Source: Onstottus_B arcticum
GTDB lineage: Bacteria; Acidobacteriota; Blastocatellia; UBA7656
NCBI GenBank assembly: GCA_038040485.1
Contig: JBBPIE010000027.1
Location: 1 to 64,000 of the forward strand
DNA: 64,000 bases
Reading direction: 5' to 3'
Shown here: piece by piece, positions 7,788 to 16,227 of the stretch
Layout of the letters: each line of letters begins with the position of its first letter
How positions within the stretch are numbered: position 1 is the first letter of the stretch
Made by a program: the position numbers and the translations under genes
Notes under the pieces: generated by a model
Seen by the model: only the letters and a program-made list of their open reading frames with translations
The model's database searches: none
What the model was told of the DNA's origin: nothing

Positions 7788-8627
7788 TTAGCGAGTCGCC
7801 GCGCCTTGCTTCCCGGTGTGAGCCTTGACCCACCGGTCGTAGCGCATTCGAAGTGTCTTTACCGGATTGTCGTTCTCGTCGGGCTTGATGTCCTGGTCCG
7901 TCACTTGAAGCTCCAGCGAATACTTCCCATCGTTCAGGCCGTCGCCCATACCATCTTTCTTTCCTGCGACGACAAGATAGGCTACGTGAGCGGTCTTGTT
8001 TTCGCACGGTGCGGGCGGATCCGGAGGCGTGTTGCACTTGCACCGACGGTCCCCGCCGCGCGCATCCGCCGCTTCCATTGCCGCCATCACACGGTCGGCG
8101 AGGGCGCCCTTCGCGTTCACAAAAGCCTTTACCGCTTCTTCAACCACGTCGTCCCCGGCCAGGATGTTGCCCTGTATCGAAAAGTATATGTCTGCGCCGG
8201 GAACTTTGCCTTGCCGGTCGAGCGATTGCTTTCCGTTCGAAGCTCCTGAGTACCCGGCTGCGCGTCCCTGCAGATCAACTATGCCATATTGCCGTGACGG
8301 GTGATACTGATCATCTGCCTTTAGCATTTCGATTATACGTGCTGGGTCGGTGCCGCGGTTCAGCTCTTTTGCTATAAGCTGCTGCAACCGGCGAGTGCGA
8401 TCGACGTTGGCTTGCGCGGCGGCGACTCCGCGGCCCGGGATGATAATAGCTTGAACGTCTTTGAGACCTTTGGAAGGGAACCCCGCGAACGCTTGTTGAG
8501 GAACGCAGGTAGCGGACGCGATGACAATTTGCCCGGTTCTTTTGTCTACGGCGACGACCGACCATGTGGCATGAGCCTGAGCGCTGATGGCTAGCAACAG
8601 AGCAAGAGTCGAAGCGGGTCTTTTCAT
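7788..8627 (-). CDS. DUF1028 family exported protein
   Basis: 279 residues from the ATG at 8627, selected because it begins a clean signal peptide (MKRPASTLALLLAISAQAHA); the frame stays open up to 8705. The mature N-terminus ATWSVVAVDKRTGQIVIASATC matches the DUF1028 start, where an Ntn-hydrolase-like fold begins after cleavage. Family blocks PGRGVAAAQANVD and YHPSRQYGIVDLQGRAAGYSG follow, then a D(D)VVEEAVKAF helix. The C-terminal 90 residues add a Cys pair (CKCNTPP) and a beta-rich tail. Biochemical function of DUF1028 is unknown; a periplasmic hydrolase is plausible. Confidence 0.82.
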   Translation of the reverse strand: MKRPASTLALLLAISAQAHATWSVVAVDKRTGQIVIASATCVPQQAFAGFPSKGLKDVQAIIIPGRGVAAAQANVDRTRRLQQLIAKELNRGTDPARIIEMLKADDQYHPSRQYGIVDLQGRAAGYSGASNGKQSLDRQGKVPGADIYFSIQGNILAGDDVVEEAVKAFVNAKGALADRVMAAMEAADARGGDRRCKCNTPPDPPAPCENKTAHVAYLVVAGKKDGMGDGLNDGKYSLELQVTDQDIKPDENDNPVKTLRMRYDRWVKAHTGKQGAATR

Positions 8628-8786
8628 GAGCGACCGGAACGTTGCGCCATTTTCGAGAGAGACAACCGGCGGCGCGAACATAACACGGCGAAGCCGCATG
8701 ATCAACCGGGGCTTAGCAGGAGCGTCGCATTGATCCGGGCAATCGTGATAGATTATGCTTCAGTTTTTAGGCCATCGGAGGAAGTG

Positions 8787-9098
8787 ATGTCGAGCGTCAC
8801 CACGACACATATTGAGCTTGATGAACGGGGTGTTCCCTGGATCGTTGGCGCCAATACAAAAGTCATTGAAGTGGTGCTCGACAAACTTGCCTATGGGTGG
8901 AGCCCCGAAGAGATCCACTTTCAGCATCCCGCTCTGTCACTGGCCCAGATTCACGCCGCCCTGGGTTACTACTACGATCATCAAGCCGAGCTCGATGATG
9001 AAATCATGCGACAGGTGAAGGAAATCGAGACGCTGGCGGAAGCTGCGAAGGATTCACCCGGCCGGCGACGCCTGCGCCAACTTGGCCTGCGACCATGA
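8787..9098 (+). CDS. DUF433 family protein, putative antitoxin
   Basis: 103 residues from the ATG at 8787, preceded by CGGAGGAAG, a strong ribosome site; the frame is open to 8730. DUF433 features: a short beta start (HIELDERGVPWIVGANTKV), then helices carrying WSPEEIHFQHPALSLAQIHAALGYYYDH, which form the winged HTH-like DNA-binding part. The C-terminus is charged and helical. Such proteins are commonly paired with DUF5615 PIN-like toxins. Here a DUF5615 gene lies 43 bases downstream but on the opposite strand, an odd arrangement. Confidence 0.8.
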   Translation: MSSVTTTHIELDERGVPWIVGANTKVIEVVLDKLAYGWSPEEIHFQHPALSLAQIHAALGYYYDHQAELDDEIMRQVKEIETLAEAAKDSPGRRRLRQLGLRP

Positions 9099-9141
9099 GT
9101 GGGTTATCCAGGGAGCGCGGAGCAGCGATGGTCTACTCGGG

Positions 9142-9483
9142 TCACAGCGGCAAGTATTCAACTCGGTTCACCATATCTTCTGGATCGTAGACCCTTGCGA
9201 TGAGTTCGAGATCGGCCACACACTGGCCTATCGACACCTTCAACTGCTGAGCAAACACCACTCCCGCAAATCGCACTCCGCTCCGTTGCCGCTCACGAGC
9301 GTGCAAGAGAAAGTCACGATCGCGAGTGAAAACGACGCGGCCGAGAGCGGTGGCGCGATCGAGTAATAGAGAGTCGGCCAATTCTGCCGCGCCGTCTTCC
9401 TGGGCTGTAAGAACATCAATTCCCCGCAGGCGTAGTCCGGCAGTGATCGCGAACGGAACGTGGACATCCATGAATAGCAGCAT
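9142..9483 (-). CDS. DUF5615 PIN-like protein, putative toxin
   Basis: 113 residues from the ATG at 9483; family members begin with a short beta strand and acidic residue, here MLLFMDVHVP. A TTG at 9510 is an alternative. DUF5615 signatures: LRLRGIDVLTAQEDGAAELAD, then GRVVFTRDRDFLLHA, where the acidic residues D and D/D align with the PIN-domain active site. The likely activity is Mg-dependent RNase. Normally co-directional with its DUF433 antitoxin; here the two genes converge. Confidence 0.8.
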   Translation of the reverse strand: MLLFMDVHVPFAITAGLRLRGIDVLTAQEDGAAELADSLLLDRATALGRVVFTRDRDFLLHARERQRSGVRFAGVVFAQQLKVSIGQCVADLELIARVYDPEDMVNRVEYLPL

Positions 9484-9702
9484 CCCTGTCACGACACTCA
9501 ACAACCGCAATTCGATCAGCCAAACAATCGCTTGAATTAGGCGTCAAGCGAGCATTAATATCACACGGCCTGCAAATTGGGCACAACGCAGCAGAGATGC
9601 TTTTCTGGGTGGCGGCTTGTGGGCAACCCTTGGGTTAGGCTCGCGAGTCTCGTCAGAGGGATGCATTGTGCCGGTGGCGAGGCCGCAAACCGGCAACTCA
9701 AA

Positions 9703-10821
9703 ATGAAGCCTGAAATCGATTCACCCTCAAGCGACACTGCCCCGGTTCGCGCCGGTGAAGAGCTCGACTGGACCGCGCTAGAAGCATACCTGCGGGAGCG
9801 GCTCCCGGAGCTGATTCCAGACGAGAAGCTCGACGAAACTCGCATTGAAGTCGAGCAGTTTCCGGGCGGGCATTCGAATCTCTGTTACATGGTCCGGCTT
9901 GGCGGACACGAGTTTGTGCTGCGCCGGCCGCCATTCGGACCCGTAGCTCCAACCGCGCACGACATGCCGCGCGAGTACCGGCTGCTGGTCTCGATCCACC
10001 CGGTCTTTCCGCTCGCGCCCAAACCCTACTTGCTATGCGAAGACAATGCGGTCATCGGCGCGCCGTTTTATCTGATGGAGCGAAGACGCGGCCTTGTAAT
10101 TCGCAGAGAGATACCGAAAGAAGTCGGCGGCGACCTGGACCTGCGCAAGCGGATAAGCGAGTCGATGATCGACACGCTCGCAGCGCTGCACGCCGTGGAC
10201 ATCTACTCGTCCGGTTTGGTGGCCATCGGCAAGCCCGTAGGCTTTGTGAGCCGTCAGCTTAAAGGATGGACTGAGAGATGGCATCGCTCAATGACAAGCG
10301 AAGTGCCCGAGATCGACGCGGTGATCGAATGGCTGGCGGCGAGGCTTCCGCCTGAGCCGGACCCGGCCGCCGGCCGCCCCGCGACGCTCGTGCATAACGA
10401 CTTCAAGCTCGACAACACGATGCTGGATCCAAAGGATCCGGCTCGAGTCGTGGCTGTGCTCGACTGGGAGATGTGCACGGTCGGCGACCCGCTGATCGAT
10501 CTGGGAATCTTCCTCTGCTACTGGGCGCGCAAGGAAGACCCGGAAGCGCGGCGCGACTCGATCAGCCCGGTAACGACTGAACCCGGCTGGATCACTCGCG
10601 AGGAAATAACTGAACGCTACGCGCGAACCACCGGCAGAGACGTGTCAGGAATCGGCTTTTATGAAACATTCGCGCTGTTCAAAGTGGCAGTGGTGCTTCA
10701 GCAGATCTATGTCCGTTATGTGAAGGGCCAAACCCACGACGAGAGATTCAAGGAGTTTGACAAGCGGGTCGCCGGGCTTGCGCGTGCGGCGTGCGAGCTT
10801 GCGGAGAGAGCGAGGATTTGA
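9703..10821 (+). CDS. aminoglycoside phosphotransferase (APH) family, ACAD10-like kinase
   Basis: 372 residues from the ATG at 9703 (MKPEID). Upstream in-frame sequence to 9577 is low in coding character, so the longer form is unlikely. N-terminal kinase features are FPGGHSNLCYMV (P-loop-like) and EFVLRRPPFGPVAPTAHDMPREYRL. The catalytic loop is HNDFKLDN at about residue 230, and VAVLDWEMCTVGDPLIDLG carries the Mg-binding Asp. This matches the bacterial ACAD10/11-type phosphotransferases that phosphorylate 4-hydroxyacyl-CoA in fatty-acid breakdown. The usual acyl-CoA dehydrogenase partner is not here, but a histidine phosphatase follows. Confidence 0.86.
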   Translation: MKPEIDSPSSDTAPVRAGEELDWTALEAYLRERLPELIPDEKLDETRIEVEQFPGGHSNLCYMVRLGGHEFVLRRPPFGPVAPTAHDMPREYRLLVSIHPVFPLAPKPYLLCEDNAVIGAPFYLMERRRGLVIRREIPKEVGGDLDLRKRISESMIDTLAALHAVDIYSSGLVAIGKPVGFVSRQLKGWTERWHRSMTSEVPEIDAVIEWLAARLPPEPDPAAGRPATLVHNDFKLDNTMLDPKDPARVVAVLDWEMCTVGDPLIDLGIFLCYWARKEDPEARRDSISPVTTEPGWITREEITERYARTTGRDVSGIGFYETFALFKVAVVLQQIYVRYVKGQTHDERFKEFDKRVAGLARAACELAERARI

Positions 10822-10942
10822 GGATTTTGGATTTTAGATTTTAGATTTTGGATTGCCCGATGATGCTCTCGCACTCCTTCGTCTCGCCGATCGATGTGGA
10901 TATCCAAGAATCCAAAATCCAAAATCTAAAATCCAAAATCGC
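10815..10942. repeat. inverted repeat of GGATTTT/AGATTTT units
   Basis: The left arm (about 10815-10854) is a run of imperfect 7- to 8-base units (GATTTTGGATTTTAGATTTT). The right arm (about 10905-10942) is its reverse complement (ATCCAAAATCTAAAATCC). About 50 bases separate them. A sister copy lies at 11714-11850. It sits between the phosphotransferase stop and the histidine phosphatase start. Confidence 0.9.
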
Positions 10943-10957
10943 AGAAGGGGTTATCGA

Positions 10958-11674
10958 TTGGCCTTTATCTACCTGATTCGCCACGCGCAGGCTGGGTCGC
11001 GCGACAACTATGACGTGCTTTCCGAGTTGGGCCGCGAGCAGGCTCGTCTCCTGGGCGAACACCTCAGCCAGCAGGGCATCGAGTTGGACGCCGTCTACGC
11101 TGGCGGAATGCAGCGGCAGCGTCACACCGCCGAGATCGCTTCCGAGGTGATGGCCCGACGCGGAGTTGCCGTGCCCGATGTCACAGTCGACGAGCGATGG
11201 AATGAGTTCAGCTTGATCTCGGTCTATCGAGCGATCGCCCAGCGGATGATCGACGAGAGCCCCGAGTTCGCGCGTGACTACCGCGAGATGCAAGACGCGA
11301 TTCGCAGCGACCCGCACACGACCGGAGGCGCGACCGGACGATGCGACGCAGCGGTGGTCCGCGCCTGGATCGATGCGCGCTACGAAGACTACAAGGGCGA
11401 GTCGTGGACCGCGTTCCGCGAGAGAATTCAGGCGTGCGGGACGCGCCTTTCCAACGGCGACTCGAGCAAAGCAATCGCAGTGTTCACGTCGGCGACCCCA
11501 GTCGCGATTCTGGCGGCGGCCGCGCTCGGGCTCAGCGATGAGAAGCTTCTGAGCATACTGGGCGTCATATACAACTCCGGAATTACGATCCTACGCTCGC
11601 GCGAAGAGGGCCTCCGGCTGTTCACGTTCAACGGCACACCGCATCTTGAAGCTTCAAAGCGCACGCTCCGGTAG
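10958..11674 (+). CDS. histidine phosphatase family protein
   Basis: 238 residues from a TTG at 10958. GAAGGGG (10944-10950) lies 7 bases before it, and the protein then starts directly on the RHG strand. The longer frame from 10853 would translate the hairpin repeat and is rejected. The phosphohistidine motif is LIRHAQAG; the second His/Glu region is DERWNEFSL, and SATPVAILAAAALG carries the late block (TS/ATP in place of the common VTHG). Two-histidine phosphatases act on sugar phosphates, CoA-linked or protein phosphates. Next to an ACAD10-like kinase, a role in the same acyl-CoA route is possible. Confidence 0.83.
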   Translation: MAFIYLIRHAQAGSRDNYDVLSELGREQARLLGEHLSQQGIELDAVYAGGMQRQRHTAEIASEVMARRGVAVPDVTVDERWNEFSLISVYRAIAQRMIDESPEFARDYREMQDAIRSDPHTTGGATGRCDAAVVRAWIDARYEDYKGESWTAFRERIQACGTRLSNGDSSKAIAVFTSATPVAILAAAALGLSDEKLLSILGVIYNSGITILRSREEGLRLFTFNGTPHLEASKRTLR

Positions 11675-11713
11675 CTAGACGATTGAGTTGCTAACATATA
11701 CGGGCAGCCCTTC

Positions 11714-11850
11714 CGCGATTTTGGATTTTGGATTTTAGATTTTGGATTGCGGATTCCTGGATCGATCAACGAGATGAAAGAAGGGCATTAACTTCTCGGA
11801 CAATCCAAAATCCAAATCTAAAAGCCAAAATCCAAAATCCAAAATCGCGG
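11714..11850. repeat. inverted repeat of GGATTTT units, second copy
   Basis: The left arm (11714-11750) and right arm (11801-11850) repeat the GATTTTGGATTTT pattern of 10815-10942 in inverted form, with about 50 bases of unrelated loop. A GGGAGGGCCGCCCATACGG fragment of the GGGCCGCCC family follows at 11850-11868. The whole gap between the histidine phosphatase and the acyltransferase (225 bases) is therefore repeat-derived. Confidence 0.9.
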
Positions 11851-11899
11851 GAGGGCCGCCCATACGGGTAAACCACCGCGTGCTCAGCGGTTCAAACAT

Positions 11900-12937
11900 A
11901 TGAACGATGAGGCGCAACGCATCGGGTCTCTTGCCGAAGTGTGGGGCCGCCGCACGCTGACGATAACTGGCTGTTTGTTGATCTGGTTGTTGCTGGTGGC
12001 CGCGTTCCCTCTGCTGCTGATTGTTGGCGCTCTGGTTGACCTCGCGCGTGGAGGAAGAAGGGTCATCATGCGGTGCGTCCTCTTCTTGCCCTTCTATTTT
12101 TCCTGCGAAGTTCTTGGCATCATCGCAAGCTTCCTGATCTGGCTTGGAAGCGGGATATGGGCGGGCGCGAGCCGCGAACGATTCCTCGACTGGAACTTCG
12201 CGTTGCAGCGATGGTGGGCGAACGCTCTGTGCCGGGGCGCTCAGCGAATCTTTGACATCACCATCGAAGTCGAGGGCGCCGATGAGCTTCGCGACGGTCC
12301 GGTTATCGTTTTCCTTCGTCACGCCAGTGTGGCGGACACGCTGCTGCCGGCCGTCTTTATCGCCAATCCAAACGGGCTGAGGCTGCGATATGTGCTCAAG
12401 CACGAGTTGCTTTTGGATCCGTGCCTGGACATCGTCGGCAACAGGCTGCCCAATTCTTTTGTGCGCAGAAACTCCGGCGACAGCTTTCGAGTGGTCGAGT
12501 TGATGAGAAATCTCGGCCCGCGCGACGGCGTGATCATCTATCCGGAAGGCACCCGCTTTACTGATTCAAAGCGCGAAGTCATCATCGAGCAACTCGACCG
12601 CAAGGGCGAGGCCTATCTTGCCCGGAAGGCGCGCGGGTTGAAGAACGTGTTGCCGCCACGCCTGGGCGGCCCGCTCAACTTGCTGGAGTGCAATGAAGCC
12701 GCCGATATTGTTTTTTGCGCGCACTTCGGATTTGATGGAGTAGTCGACCTGCGCGACTTCCTGCGAGGCTCGCTGGTGGGCCGCGTTGTAAAGGTGCGGT
12801 TCTGGCGAGTGCCCTTCCCGTCGATTCCACCCACTCGTGAATCTCGAAGGGAGTGGCTGTTCGAGAACTGGGAGCGCGTTGACGAGTGGGTTGGTTTGCA
12901 GAAGGAACTTGAGGTCGCGGCCGCCCGAGCGGGTTGA
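11900..12937 (+). CDS. PlsC-type 1-acylglycerol-3-phosphate acyltransferase
   Basis: 345 residues. Two N-terminal membrane segments (about 22-42 and 52-85) precede the acyltransferase core. Motif I is H141-A-S-V-A-D146 (HX4D), motif III is YPEGTRF (about 215), and the middle block PNGLRLRYVLKHELLLDPCLD holds the glycerolipid-binding region. It should acylate lysophosphatidate or a related lipid at the inner membrane. The next gene (DUF1295) begins 21 bases after the stop with its own ribosome site, so a lipid-related operon is likely. Confidence 0.86.
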   Translation: MNDEAQRIGSLAEVWGRRTLTITGCLLIWLLLVAAFPLLLIVGALVDLARGGRRVIMRCVLFLPFYFSCEVLGIIASFLIWLGSGIWAGASRERFLDWNFALQRWWANALCRGAQRIFDITIEVEGADELRDGPVIVFLRHASVADTLLPAVFIANPNGLRLRYVLKHELLLDPCLDIVGNRLPNSFVRRNSGDSFRVVELMRNLGPRDGVIIYPEGTRFTDSKREVIIEQLDRKGEAYLARKARGLKNVLPPRLGGPLNLLECNEAADIVFCAHFGFDGVVDLRDFLRGSLVGRVVKVRFWRVPFPSIPPTRESRREWLFENWERVDEWVGLQKELEVAAARAG

Positions 12938-12958
12938 TCGCCTGGAGGAGGACGAGAA

Positions 12959-13744
12959 TTGGAACACACGACGACGATTCTATTGACGACGTTTGGCGTA
13001 ACCCTGGCGATGATGTTTATGTTGTGGCTTGTGAGCCTGGCGATTAAGAACGCCAGCATAGTGGACATCTTCTGGGGCGCGGGCTTCGCCGTGATCGCGG
13101 TAGTCACGTTCTGGCTTACTGACGGGTACGCGCCGCGCAAGTTGTTGATCGCTGCGCTGGCTGCGATATGGGGGACGCGGCTTGCGATCTACATCGGCTC
13201 GCGAAACGCCGGCAAAGGTGAAGACTTTCGTTATCAAGCGATGCGCAAGCGTCACGGCGATCGGTTTGCGCTGGCCAGCCTGTTGACGGTGTTCAGTCTC
13301 CAGGGAGTGTTGATGTGGGTGATCTCGTTGCCGCTCCAGTTCGCTCAGTTCTCGCGCGAGCCGGCCCGGCTCACCTGGCTGGACTTTCTTGGCGTCGCGC
13401 TGTGGGCGATCGGGTTGTCATTCGAAGCGATCGGCGACTGGCAGCTCGCGCGGTTCAAGTCGAACCCGGCGAATAAAGGCAAGGTGATGGATCGCGGTCT
13501 GTGGGCATTCACGAGGCATCCGAACTATTTCGGCGACGCGCTACTGTGGTGGGGCTTCTTTTTAATTGCGCTGGCAACTCCGCGGGGTTGGTGGACCGTG
13601 ATCAGCCCGGTTCTGATGACCACGCTGCTGATGAAGGTGTCCGGCGTCGCGTTGTTGGAGAAAACTCTAGTCAAGACACGCCCCGAGTATCGAGACTACG
13701 TGCGCCGCACCAGCGCTTTTTTCCCCCTGCCACCAAAGCGATAA
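12959..13744 (+). CDS. DUF1295 membrane protein, steroid 5-alpha-reductase-like
   Basis: 261 residues starting at TTG 12959 with GGAGGA at 12944-12949. About six membrane segments. The C-terminal block DRGLWAFTRHPNYFGDALLWWGFFLIAL is the diagnostic DUF1295 motif, where RHPNY contacts NADPH in related reductases and methyltransferases. N-terminal IKNASIVDIFWGAGF is also typical. Predicted NADPH-dependent reduction of an unsaturated lipid; substrate unknown. Directly downstream of the PlsC-like acyltransferase. Confidence 0.88.
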   Translation: MEHTTTILLTTFGVTLAMMFMLWLVSLAIKNASIVDIFWGAGFAVIAVVTFWLTDGYAPRKLLIAALAAIWGTRLAIYIGSRNAGKGEDFRYQAMRKRHGDRFALASLLTVFSLQGVLMWVISLPLQFAQFSREPARLTWLDFLGVALWAIGLSFEAIGDWQLARFKSNPANKGKVMDRGLWAFTRHPNYFGDALLWWGFFLIALATPRGWWTVISPVLMTTLLMKVSGVALLEKTLVKTRPEYRDYVRRTSAFFPLPPKR

Positions 13745-13761
13745 GGGCGGGCGTGCGCTGA

Positions 13762-13791
13762 TTGCGAAGACGACACTTCGGCGCGTATACT
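13762..13791 (+). promoter_or_regulatory. sigma-70-like promoter for the dioxygenase gene
   Basis: TTGCGA (13762-13767), an 18-base spacer and TATACT (13786-13791) match a housekeeping promoter reasonably well (4/6 and 5/6). The dioxygenase ATG is about 85 bases downstream. Confidence 0.45.
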
Positions 13792-13877
13792 GGCCCAGGT
13801 TTTTGTTGCTAAGGTAAGCACCGACTTGATGCGAGCCTGCGAACATCTCAAGTTCAAGAACTAAGGAGACTCTGACC

Positions 13878-14546
13878 ATGAATGAGAAGACTGTTTCACG
13901 GCGAATCTTTTTGGGCAGCGCCGCGGTTGGCGTGGCAGGGGCGGCTGCATTTTTTACGCCGGGCGTGTTTGCCGAGCACCTGGTTCAAACCCCTGCCCAG
14001 ACCGAAGGCCCCTTCTACCCCGACAAGATGCCGCTGGACACCGACAACGACCTGCTGGTTATCAATAACTCGATCACACCGGCAGTGGGAGCAGTCACGC
14101 GTTTGAGCGGGCGCATCCTTGACCGGCGTGGCGATCCGATTCGAAACGCGACTGTTGAGATCTGGCAAGTTGACAACAACGGCGCCTATCTTCACACCGG
14201 GAGCGTCAACAGAGAAAAGCGAGATCCGAACTTTCAGGGCTTTGGGCGCTTTATCACGAGTTCAAAGGGCGAGTACGCCTTTCGCACGATCAAGCCCGTG
14301 CTTTATCCCGGACGGCAAGCGCCGCACATTCACGTTCTGGTGCAGGCGAAGGGCCACGACAAGTTCACAACTCAGTGCTACATCAAAGGTCACCCGGGCA
14401 ACGCGAGCGATTTTGTGTTGAAGGAGATTCGCGACGCAAAGGCACGCGAGTCGGTCCTCGTAGACTTTGCGCCGATCGCTGGCTCAAAGATCGGCGAGTT
14501 AGCCGCGAAGTTTGATATCGTATTGGGTTTTACGGCGGCGGCGTGA
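13878..14546 (+). CDS. Tat-exported intradiol ring-cleavage dioxygenase
   Basis: 222 residues with a twin-arginine signal (SRRIFLGSAAVGVAG, residues 7-21). The core resembles the single-chain intradiol dioxygenases: TEGPFYP, LSGRILDRRGDPIRNATVEIWQVD, GAYLHT with an iron-ligand Tyr, and PVLYPGRQAPHIHV with the second Tyr and the two His ligands. All four non-haem Fe(III) ligands are therefore present. Catechol or protocatechuate-type rings are the likely substrates, here outside the cytoplasm. AAGGAG lies upstream of the ATG. Monocistronic. Confidence 0.87.
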   Translation: MNEKTVSRRIFLGSAAVGVAGAAAFFTPGVFAEHLVQTPAQTEGPFYPDKMPLDTDNDLLVINNSITPAVGAVTRLSGRILDRRGDPIRNATVEIWQVDNNGAYLHTGSVNREKRDPNFQGFGRFITSSKGEYAFRTIKPVLYPGRQAPHIHVLVQAKGHDKFTTQCYIKGHPGNASDFVLKEIRDAKARESVLVDFAPIAGSKIGELAAKFDIVLGFTAAA

Positions 14547-14554
14547 GTACACAT

Positions 14555-14639
14555 GTAGGGGCGGCCCTCCCGTGGCCGCCCCTCTTCGGCCCAACGTTCA
14601 GAGCCGCTACGAGGAGCGGCCACGGAGGGCCGCCCCTAC
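14555..14639. repeat. inverted repeat, GTAGGGGCGGCC family
   Basis: Left arm 14555-14584 and right arm 14611-14639 are reverse complements over about 29 bases with a one-base gap and one mismatch. Shorter relatives occur at 39-60, 11850-11868 and 33931-33962. It fills the gap between two convergent genes and may act as a bidirectional terminator. Confidence 0.9.
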
Positions 14640-14646
14640 TGACCAT

Positions 14647-16227
14647 CTAGTAGGTATTGTCCCCTCGCAGCATAACCGGAAGCGTCTTCAGCATGATCTT
14701 CAGGTCAAGCCAAGGCGACCAGTTCTCGATATAGAAGACATCCAGCCGCACCATCTCCTCAAAGTGAAGCCGGTTTCTCCCGCTCACCTGCCAGAGCCCC
14801 GTGATCCCGGGTCTGACGTGAAATCGCGCGCGATGCCAGTCCTTGTAGTGCCTCACTTCGTATGGCAGCGGCGGCCGCGGACCCACGATGCTCATCTGTC
14901 CGCGAAGCACGTTGACGATCTGCGGAAGCTCATCCACCGAGTACCGCCGCATCCAGCCGCCGATCTTCGTCAGGCGAGGATCGTCCTTGACCTTGCCGTA
15001 AAGCGGCTCATCGGATGTTCCCTGATTGGCGTCCTCACCGTTGATCGTGCGCCGCATGAGGTCGCGATGCGCCTGGTCGTCAGTGCCGTCCATCATCGAC
15101 CGGAACTTGAACATCAGGAAAACCTTTCCGTCCATGCCCACACGCTCTTGCTTCAGAAGGATGGGGCCCTTTGATTCCATCCTGATCAGAATCGCGAGCG
15201 CCAGCCAGAACGGCCACGTGACTAACAACAGCCCGATCGAAACCATCACGTCCATCCCACGCTTGAGCGCCCGCTGCGAGCCGCGAAACGGTTCTTCGTA
15301 GAGCTTGATCATCGGCAGCGAGCCGAGCGTCGCAATCTCGGTCTTGCCCGGCAAGCAATCGAACAGGTTTGGGATGACGCGGTATTTGATGTGATGGTCG
15401 CGCCCGCACTCCATCAGCACCTCGAACATTTTTCGCGGGTGGATTCGCGCATCGGTGATCAGCACTTCTTCGACGCCGTGCCTCTTTACCAACTCGGGCA
15501 AGTCGTCGAAGCTCCCGAGCACCCTTACTCCGCGGCTTCGAACCTCAGCCGCGTCCTCGTTTACTCGCGCAGTGACTGCACCCACCAGCCGGTATCCGAG
15601 GCGCGGCTTCTCGGAAATCTCCGCCAGGCAAACCTGCGCCATCTCGCCGCACCCGACGACTATCGTCGGGATCAAGTTTCGTTCGTTTGACCGGTACGCG
15701 GTCTGAATCAATCTAACAACGAATCTCGTCGTCAGGAACAGGCCCAGCGAAATCAGCCAGTCATACACGAACACGAGCCGCGAATAGGAAAAGTCTATCG
15801 AGATCAGATGTCCCTCGCGAATCGCGAAACCCTGCCGAAACAGAAACGCCACCATCACCAGGACAAGAAACGCGAGCGTGGAAGCATTGAGAACCTTGAA
15901 GAGGTCGGTCGAGAAGGAGAATTCACCTCGCAGCCTGTAGAGGCCGTACCGGTACAGGACGTACACCTTAACGAGCGGCACAAATGCGAGAAAGCTCAAA
16001 TAGGGCTCGAACGCGTCGTAGATCCCGACCGGAAAGAACGACTTGCGATGCCTCCACTCGAAGATGTCGGTGTTCTGGCGCAGCTTGTAAGCGAGAACGA
16101 ACGCGAGCACTGACGCGCCCAGGTCGATGATTACCAGCATCACCACCGGCAACACGTGACGAATCACGCTACGCCCCGGAGTCGCAACCTTGATTGCTTG
16201 CCCGGCTAATGCAGCCCTTTCAGACAT
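14647..16227 (-). CDS. polyprenyl glycosylphosphotransferase (WbaP/EpsL-like), exopolysaccharide priming
   Basis: 526 residues. Four N-terminal membrane segments (about 22-45, 68-92, 105-128, 150-172) are followed by a Rossmann-like CoA-binding/FlmA-type domain (about 185-310) and the bacterial sugar transferase domain. The latter includes KRGMDVMVSIGLLLVTWP, KQERVGMDGKVFLMFKFRSM, DELPQIVNVLRGQMSIVGPR and RPGITGLWQVSGRN. It transfers a hexose-1-phosphate to undecaprenyl phosphate and so starts exopolysaccharide or O-antigen repeat synthesis at the inner membrane. Overlaps the upstream VpsJ-like gene by 8 bases, so the two are coupled. Confidence 0.92.
   Translation of the reverse strand: MSERAALAGQAIKVATPGRSVIRHVLPVVMLVIIDLGASVLAFVLAYKLRQNTDIFEWRHRKSFFPVGIYDAFEPYLSFLAFVPLVKVYVLYRYGLYRLRGEFSFSTDLFKVLNASTLAFLVLVMVAFLFRQGFAIREGHLISIDFSYSRLVFVYDWLISLGLFLTTRFVVRLIQTAYRSNERNLIPTIVVGCGEMAQVCLAEISEKPRLGYRLVGAVTARVNEDAAEVRSRGVRVLGSFDDLPELVKRHGVEEVLITDARIHPRKMFEVLMECGRDHHIKYRVIPNLFDCLPGKTEIATLGSLPMIKLYEEPFRGSQRALKRGMDVMVSIGLLLVTWPFWLALAILIRMESKGPILLKQERVGMDGKVFLMFKFRSMMDGTDDQAHRDLMRRTINGEDANQGTSDEPLYGKVKDDPRLTKIGGWMRRYSVDELPQIVNVLRGQMSIVGPRPPLPYEVRHYKDWHRARFHVRPGITGLWQVSGRNRLHFEEMVRLDVFYIENWSPWLDLKIMLKTLPVMLRGDNTY

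Noticed and set aside
14512..15174. 220-residue plus-strand frame over the sugar transferase
   Set aside because: The minus strand carries the whole conserved Bac_transf domain here.
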